Assembly (NCBI RefSeq): GCF_000499845.2
Contig: NC_023754.2
Span: 8,100,403-8,164,402, forward strand
DNA from: Phaseolus vulgaris
Taxonomy: Eukaryota; Streptophyta; Magnoliopsida; Fabales; Fabaceae
DNA length: 64,000 nt
Direction of reading: 5' to 3'
Shown here: piece by piece, positions 58,156 through 64,000 of the stretch
Position numbering within the stretch: position 1 is the first letter of the stretch
Layout: each line of letters opens with the position of its first letter
Program-made: the position numbers and the translations under genes
Notes under the pieces: generated by a model
The model's input: the letters and a program-made list of their open reading frames with translations, nothing else
What the model was told of the DNA's origin: nothing
Databases searched by the model: none

Positions 58156-58659
58156 GCCTGTAATGAGCTTAGTGGTAGGTAGTGACTCTACTCAGAAGAT
58201 TCGTGCTGAACTAATGTGAATTTGTGAGAATTCATATAGTAAAATCTTGTTAAGGTTCCTATATTGTCTGATTGCTCCAAACTGTCTTATGGTCCGAGAT
58301 CATAGGATGGTTCTAGCATGTATGTCTTATACTAGAGTGTTTGCTGGCATCAAACCGTTTGCTTGTATCAAACCTTAACTTCCTCTTCATTTGTATCATC
58401 TAAAAAGTTTTCCTTAATTGAACTTTCAAGCACAGTAGTGGAAGTATTGTTCACATATCTCCTCCACTAGTTTAGGTGTGATATACGGAAGTTAGTTACG
58501 ATAGTTATGCTATATAAATTGGACACTTATATTAAAAGTTTTGTTAACTGAGAGTTGTTCAATAGTATAAACAGAAACTATTAGTTGGGCAAGAATTCAC
58601 TAAGAGAGAAACTTCGATTTGTAATATATATTTCATAAGACTTTTGTCATGAATGTAAA

Positions 58660-59060
58660 TTTGAAGTTCATTAATACTTCAATTGAATCATATTATTTTT
58701 GTGTGCGATTCTTCATTGTCCTTCCATTGTTTGCCTTCCAGCTTTTTTTTGCAGGTTTCTCTATTAGCATTTTATCATTGGCATGGTATTCTCTCTGTCT
58801 TGCTCGCTCGTTTACACACCCTCCAATGGTCTACAGTGATTTTGTTTGAGCTATTCCACAACATATTTGAACTATTGTTTGTTAACACTTTAATTGAATC
58901 ACATTCTTTCTGTATGATTCTTCCTTGTCCTTCGATTGTTTGCCTTCCAGGTATTCTTTTTTGGCGGGTTTCTCTGTTAACATTTTATCTTAAGATTTTA
59001 TCGTTGGTGTGGTAGACAGCCTCTAGTGAGTTTGTTTGAGCTATTCCACAACATATTTGA
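58660..59060. repeat. ~200-bp direct duplication
   Basis: Two copies share TTGTTTGCCTTCCAG, GCAGGTTTCTCT/GCGGGTTTCTCT and TTGTTTGAGCTATTCCACAA. The second starts near 58868. They are diverged, and I do not recognise the sequence. Confidence 0.75.
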
Positions 59061-59431
59061 TTTGAACTATTGTATGTACTTTAAATAGTAAGAAACTATA
59101 AAATTATGCTTTAATTTTAGTTTTTATTACTATAAATTGTGATTATATGTTTCTTTAATATTATTTTACATATTATTTAACTAGTACTTCTATTCTATAA
59201 ATACTGATTTGACCACAATTAAACCATTACACCTTGAAGTAGTGTTTTGATCAATTAACCCAATTTTAAAAAATTGCTTTATACACATACTCTTAACTCC
59301 AATTTTCAAATTCATATTTTTAACAATACATTGACATCCATATATTTTTATTTTCGCTATTAAGCTAGTCACATTACTTTTGTCCAAGGTCTCATTCTCA
59401 ATTTCATATATTATTCTTAATATAACAATAC

Positions 59432-59628
59432 CTTTTCTCTTCCATAGCAATCCCAAGAACATCATGCAGTAGTGCCAACATATATGCAGAAGAGAAACAA
59501 TACTGCAATAAATCCACATAATCAATTTCATTATGTTGATCTTTGAGAGTATCCCAATGATCTTCACAGTAATGTCGGCCTGCTTCCTCCAATTGAAACA
59601 AAGAAGTCCTAGGAGCCATCCTAAGAAT
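59432..59628 (-). CDS. Internal exon of the apyrase-like gene
   Basis: 197 nt on the minus strand between TAATTTTCACCAG and GTATTGTTAT. It encodes ILRMAPRTSLFQLEEAGRHY, then CEDHWDTLKDQHNEIDYVDL, LQYCFSSAYMLALLHD and VLGIAMEEK. The segment YCFSSAY..ALLHD..GI is a hallmark of plant GDA1/CD39 apyrases. It starts in phase 0 and leaves two bases, which pair with the one-base phase of 51696-51966. The open frame of 194 codons at 59190-59774 on the same strand is another frame and is not used. No upstream exon was found before 64000. Confidence 0.72.
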
Positions 59629-60059
59629 CTGGTGAAAATTAAACAAGGCATAAACATAGTAAGAGATGAGATAAAGGTTTCAGCCTTCCGCAATTCAATA
59701 TTGAAAAAACAAATTATTGCCAAAGGAAAACAAGAATAAAGTAAGAAATGAAGTTTGATGTACACATCACACACAATTCAATTTTCAAATATTTGACATA
59801 AATTCCATATGTACGTACAGAATTGTCACTTACACAAACAATTTCTCTAGATTAGAACCTCCGAAATACCCTATATCAGATCTGAAATGGATACATTTCA
59901 ATGCAACACATAAACAAAGGTATGGTAAATTCTTAAGAGTTCATGGACTCAATAAATTAATGCAGATTAATAAGAGAAAAAATATACATTTTTGAAAGAC
60001 AAATATTTATGAAGTCATTGCACCATTTCTCTTTAATACAAAATCTAAAGTGTGAGACT
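59629..60059. other. AT-rich sequence, nothing recognised
   Basis: It would be intron upstream of the apyrase exon if the gene continues to the right. No exon-like segment of apyrase is visible here. Confidence 0.4.
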
Positions 60060-60268
60060 AGATATTTGTGGGTGGCCCAATAAGGATCCAATAGCAGGTA
60101 GCACAATAAACCCAACAAATCTCACTTGGATAGCTCTTAAACCATCTTAGGAAGTTAGGCTTAAACCTAACTCAACCTTACAAAAATCGGCTTATAAATT
60201 AAGGTTTACATTCACTTATATATTATATTGTGGCCATATCTCTAGTTGATGTGGAATTGGAATGATGG
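60060..60268 (-). mobile_element. Antisense TRIM-type internal piece and LTR
   Basis: The LTR at about 60149-60268 (minus strand CCACATCAACTAGAGATATG, AAGCCGATTTTTGTAAGGTT) matches the 121-bp LTR of D. On its 3' side, GGTTTAAGAGC and TTGTTGGGTTTATTGTGCTA match the TRIM internal region at 57135-57258. Confidence 0.65.
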
Positions 60269-61218
60269 CTGAAGGTATGTCAATGCGTAATCGGCTCGAC
60301 TCACAATAAAATGGACAAAGCAGAGTTCAATGTGGGTACAATAGGAGAACCCAAAATCTAATAAGGAATCGATGACTAGTTGTTATGAAGCCCAACAAGG
60401 CAATCAAGATAAATAAGGTTTGGCATTGCTTGAGTTCTTGAGCAAGAGTGGCAGTAGAGGCAATAGTTCATTGAAGTCGTGTAGGACACCATGAACTTTG
60501 CCTAAGTACTCAGCCATGGAGCCATCAATATGTCTAGGTGTGATGATACTCAAGAGATTTTGACAAAAGGCATAAAGGCATTGAGTATCATTGGTGTACA
60601 ATAATAGGGCATGTTCCTAAACCCCAACACATGTCTCACGGGCATAAAATATTTGCTTCAGGGAAGGGTGAAGAGTAAACTCCAGTACACTACAAACTTG
60701 GGCATCAACTCAACAAGAGTGATATTTTTCATCAATCGAGGTCGTTGTCTATGTAAGATGGTTAACATAATCTTGTCCCTTAAGCCAAAATTTGATATCA
60801 AATGCCCAAGTGTCATAAGTATTGCCATCTAACTTGTCAATGAGAAGTGAGACATTGACATAATTAATAAATATAGCAAAGTCAAATCAGCCAACACCCG
60901 AAGTCTCCATAGGCACGTGAAGGAGAGAGAACTGGAGTTAAAGAGACATAAAACAATCTTCGATCACAATGATGGAACCAGATCGAGAAAGAGGATGTTG
61001 GGACAAGTTCGTTTTCGATGGTCGCTGCCGAAAAAAGGTCAAACAAGCCACTACGTGTAGTGGCCGACAGTAGGCATAGGTGAGTTGCACAATTGAGGTG
61101 TGTGATGATGCGTCAAAGCTCCATTTGACGCGATACATGTGGTGTTTCGTTTGTCTTGATGGCATGTGTTCACATGGAAGACACAATTTGAAGGATTGTA
61201 ATGTAGTTCTAGATGCGA
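60269..61218 (-). pseudogene. Antisense copia gag and leader (element O)
   Basis: Minus-strand pieces read DKLDGNTYDTWAFDIKFWLK (about 60775-60835), then AEYLGKVHGVLHDFNELLP (about 60455-60515) and sequence resembling LGSP(I/T)VPT down to 60269. This is the gag of a copia family, with several stops. A leader extends to 61218, where a 121-bp-type LTR begins. pol is absent. Confidence 0.68.
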
Positions 61219-61577
61219 TATTAGAAAGTGGACTTTAAGTCTAACATAATCGTCCAAAATCTGCTTGTAAGATGCGGTTTGCACTTATTTAGATACTTTT
61301 TTTTGCTAAATCTTTAGTCAATGTAAGGTCTCCAACAGAACCCAACACACGGAGGATTGGAAATCTCAATGTTGGACTAGGGACAACCAAATAGTTGGTG
61401 ACACAGTAGGCCAATAAACTCGAATACGATAGGCTTTGAATGACTCTAATACTATCTTTAAGAAAGTGGAATTTAAGTCTAACTCATTCGCACAAAACCA
61501 GCTTGGTAAGGTGAAATTTGCACCCATTAATATACTATAATTTGATTATATTCCTAGTTAATTTGTGATCTCGAACA
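61219..61577 (-). mobile_element. Antisense TRIM unit: two short LTRs and a short internal region
   Basis: LTRs are about 61219-61338 and 61457-61577 (minus strand TGTTGGAGACCTTACATTGA and TGTTCGAGATCACAAATTAA). The internal ~118 bp starts with a degenerate primer site (AGTATTAGAGTCATTC) and resembles 57135-57258. The left LTR also acts as the 5' LTR next to the gag piece on its left. Confidence 0.7.
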
Positions 61578-62020
61578 GATACAAAACCATTAATTAACCA
61601 TACTAGGAAATGATGAGCATAAATCACAATTTACAAGAGCTACATGCAATGGAAGGAAACTATTGTGTGGATAAGTTAACCAGTTTTCTTATTATTTCAT
61701 GGTGCTATACATGGTTCGATAATATACCTTATTTTGTGAATCCTGATTGTTTCATAGCTAGATTTCAACTTCCTTATAAGTTTTCTTATTGGGTTGGAGT
61801 CTAGTTCCCCCACTTTTGTTTATGGATTCGGGTGCTATAGATTATTGGTTTTAATTGTGGTGACAACATAAATGAGATGATAATTAACATTGTGATGCTT
61901 TAGCACTACCCTTTTATTTAGAAAAATCACAACAAAAAAGTTTGGCCACATATTTACAAAATGTGTTACAAGAGAGTCATGCAAAGCAGTTGTTAGACAA
62001 AAGAAACATTGGGGGGATAT
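61578..62020. other. Unassigned sequence
   Basis: The open frame 61610-61804 and the minus-strand frame 61835-62077 show no recognisable domains. It ends with the purine run GGGGGGATAT just before the LTR of element F. Confidence 0.4.
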
Positions 62021-63506
62021 TGACAAAGTTGCCAATTTTATTGTTTTGAGCCTTAGACCTTCAAGCTCTAATTCCATGTTGATTTTGTAAAGAATTAAAA
62101 AGATTAAATGTATTGTTATTGATCAATTTAATAGCTTACAACAAAACAATCATAGAAAGCTAAGGACCTCGGTCCAAACACTTTGGTATGGTCAACTCGA
62201 TTTTTGGGCCAACATGGGCCAAAAGGGTGGGCACGGAGTGCGGCCCAAGCGCTAAAGTAAGAAAGCTCGAAAAAGATAGTTAAAATAGGAGAAATATTTT
62301 GTTTGTTTATAACACATGCTAATTAAATGCAAGTAAAAGTTGTTGAGAATAATGTTGTTAGCACTCGATAATAATGGTGCACATGTAGACAAAATATTTT
62401 TTTTTTGTTAGCACCCGAAGATAAGAGGTGCACATGAACATGTGGTTTTTTTCATGGTTGTCAAACTCGCGAGTCTATGTAGACTCGTGGGAGCTCCGTA
62501 GACTCGACTTGTAAACTCGTAAGAGTTTACCTTCATATTAAAAAAGAAAAATTAATAGTAAGTAACTTCATGAATGAGAATTATATAACTTCAAAGACTC
62601 AAATAAAGAAGTTCATACCAATATACTGCTCCCCCAATTTCAATTTATGCCCAAAAAAAAAAATTTACAGCAACTTTTTCTAGTTAAAAAAGAAAGACAT
62701 AATTTTGCAGCACAATTAAATAAAAGAATTCCAATTTAGAGACCATGTTATTTTGCAGCCTAATAGAAAAAACCCTAATCCCCTAAATCACACTACATAA
62801 CCATGAAACCCTAATTTAACACCACCCATCTCTAACAGTACATGATGAACAACACTGTCGACCTACGACCCATGACCACCACAACCACCGCACTCCACAG
62901 AAGAAGACGTACCACCTCCGCGCACTCCAAAGAAGATGCAAAGTGAAACCAAAACCAAAACGAAATGCGAAACTCTAAGGGCAATTTATTTCATTTAATT
63001 TTCCCCATTCAAAACGACACTATTTTGGGTTAAAAAGAAATCCCAATTGAACTCGCCAACTCAGACTAGACTTGCGATTTCACCGAGTTCACACTGAATC
63101 TGCCGAGTTTACTCAAAAAGCGACTCTACTACAAAGTTAACTCGATAAGGGCATGTGGACACGTAAACTCGGACAGGTCAACGAGTTAACTAGCGAGTAT
63201 GATAACCATGGTTTTTCTGTTATGATTATATGCTTTTTGTTAAGATTATGTTCTCATTAGTAGAAGTTGTTGAAGGAAAATCTATAAAAAGGGCTTAAGA
63301 CCCTCAGTAAAAGTACGCTATTTCTGAATAGTTAAGACTGAAACTGAACGCTTATTTTTTATGCTCTCACTGACTTAATCGTCGGAGTGTGATCAACAGG
63401 CAGAACCCCCTCTGTCCCAACGGAGCGTTGTTCCAGTGCACCAAGAGGAGACAGACCAAAAGCAAAGCTCTCCGTCCAGTCCAACTGAGGTCAACCGGCG
63501 AGAACA
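62021..63506 (+). repeat. 5' LTR of element F (contains a MITE-like insertion)
   Basis: It ends GGTCAACCGGCGAGAACA at 63506, fixed by the primer site. The start TGACAAAGTT at 62021 is my best choice; without a target duplication it is uncertain. Minus the 756-bp insertion it is about 0.73 kb. Direct repeats with AGCAC(T/C)CGA and GGTGCACATG lie near 62360-62433. Confidence 0.6.
62454..63209. mobile_element. MITE-like element with short terminal inverted repeats
   Basis: It starts ATGGTTGTCAAACTCGCGAG and ends CTAGCGAGTATGATAACCAT, imperfect inverted termini. The flanks GGTTTTTTTC (62444-62453) and GGTTTTTC (63210-63217) look like an 8-bp target duplication with slippage in the T run, as for hAT or Mutator-type elements. 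The ends are rich in ACTCG motifs. No transposase is seen. Confidence 0.65.
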
Positions 63507-63508
63507 TT

Positions 63509-63526
63509 TGGCGCCCACTGTGGGGC
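63509..63526 (+). other. Primer binding site of element F
   Basis: TGGCGCCCACTGTGGGGC, two bases after the LTR end. Confidence 0.85.
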
Positions 63527-63575
63527 ACGATAAAACTTGATCACATCCACATTTGTGATTGAGCCTCCTAAAGTG

Positions 63576-64000
63576 ATGAGAAACACAACACAAGGACCGG
63601 AGGGATCTGAAGGAAATGATGCCCCCGTCTTACAACTCATGGATGCCATGAAGGCTCTCCAAGAGGTGAGCGAGGAGCACAAACGAGAGCAAGAGCAGAT
63701 CCAAGAGCGGATCCAAGAGGAAGCCAAGGCCGAGCAGAAGAAGCTCCGAACGGAAGCCTTCACCAACGTGACCGACGTTCCACTAGGGAATGATCTTTGA
63801 ACTTGTTAGCAAAAGATAATCCCAAGCCATTCTCGCAGGAGATTATGGATGAGCCCGTGATCACACCCAAGATCGCCTTTTTCACGGGGATAGAGAACCC
63901 TGAAAATCATCTTACAACATTCAACGCCCAGATGATTATCTCTGGAGAACCAGATGCCATCCGATGTAAGATGTTCATGGGCACTTTTATAGGTACAGCC
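63576..64000 (+). pseudogene. gag of element F, partial and frameshifted
   Basis: The ATG at 63576 (MRNTTQGPEG) parallels the start of A gag (MRATTRQSAA); an in-frame ATG at 63537 is further upstream. A Glu/Gln-rich helical stretch leads to TGA at 63798-63800. The gag domain then continues in another frame (FSQEIMDEPVITPKIAFFTG, NPENHLTTFNAQM, RCKMFMGTFIGTA) to the window end. It matches the gag domain of A and B. Confidence 0.78.

Larger units (their letters stand above)
51967..59431 (-). other. 7465-bp intron of the apyrase-like gene, filled with nested transposons
   Basis: Donor GTATTG at 59431 and acceptor CTGCAG ending at 51967. It contains copia element E in three pieces, copia M, a hAT remnant, element D and a ~200-bp tandem duplication. 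51967-52289, 58156-58659 and 59061-59431 hold nothing recognised beyond AT-rich sequence. Confidence 0.65.
62021..64000 (+). mobile_element. Tat-type LTR retrotransposon F, 5' end (runs off the window)
   Basis: LTR, TGGCGCCCACTGTGGGGC primer site at 63509 identical to that of B, then gag. The end of the LTR shares CTGACTTAATCGTCGGAGTG with CTGACTTGAGCGTCGGAGTG of A and B. No 3' end in the window. Confidence 0.8.

Noticed and set aside
59190..59774. 194-codon minus-strand open frame
   Set aside because: Hydrophobic composition of out-of-frame AT-rich DNA. The apyrase exon uses another frame of the same strand.
61610..61804. 64-codon plus-strand frame
   Set aside because: No recognisable domain and no support from context.

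Overview
The window looks like repeat-rich nuclear DNA of a flowering plant, most likely a dicot and plausibly a legume. The legume call rests only on my recognition of the copia and TRIM repeat types and is weak. Almost everything is LTR retrotransposon, much of it nested. The one host gene I can support is the 3' end of an apyrase-like gene on the minus strand. No tRNA, rRNA or CRISPR array was seen.

1-5421 is a ~171-bp AT-rich satellite, interrupted by a 1549-bp solo LTR (2674-4222) with a perfect 5-bp target duplication. 5422-7542 is a junction of fragments: an antisense solo LTR, a broken Ty3/gypsy Tat-type RNase H/integrase piece and the tail of its LTR. 7543-39119 is an old antisense Ty1/copia element (J) split by a 28-kb Tat element (A, 8280-36419, TSD AGATC). 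A is itself interrupted by a second Tat element in its pol gene (B, 13721-27229, TSD GGGTT) and by a solo LTR in its 3' LTR (H, 34684-35868, TSD GCAGC). LTR divergence counted by eye (A about 2.3%, B about 1%) agrees with this nesting order.

A and B share one layout: LTR, PBS, gag-pro-RT-RNaseH-(extra archaeal-like RNaseH)-integrase on the plus strand, then two minus-strand genes, then polypurine tract and LTR. Both minus-strand genes carry a domain resembling the 'putative gypsy type transposon' family (PF04195). Each is predicted to contain one GT-AG intron at the same position in A and B. Gene 1 of element B is fully open (701 codons plus stop). Upstream of minus-strand gene 2 lies a block that resembles the 3' end plus U3 of the element and carries two families of hairpins with compensatory base changes. 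This block and the antisense gene pair are the most unusual content of the window.

39120-48527 holds a decayed antisense copia RNase H, a full-length copia element (C, 40680-47457, TSD AGAAG) and LTR pieces of another element into which C jumped. 48528-51695 is AT-rich with no gene seen. 51696-59628 holds two in-phase apyrase exons separated by a 7465-bp intron full of nested copia, hAT and TRIM-like insertions. 59629-62020 has antisense copia/TRIM remnants. 62021-64000 starts a third Tat element (F) with a MITE-like insertion in its LTR, and runs off the window.
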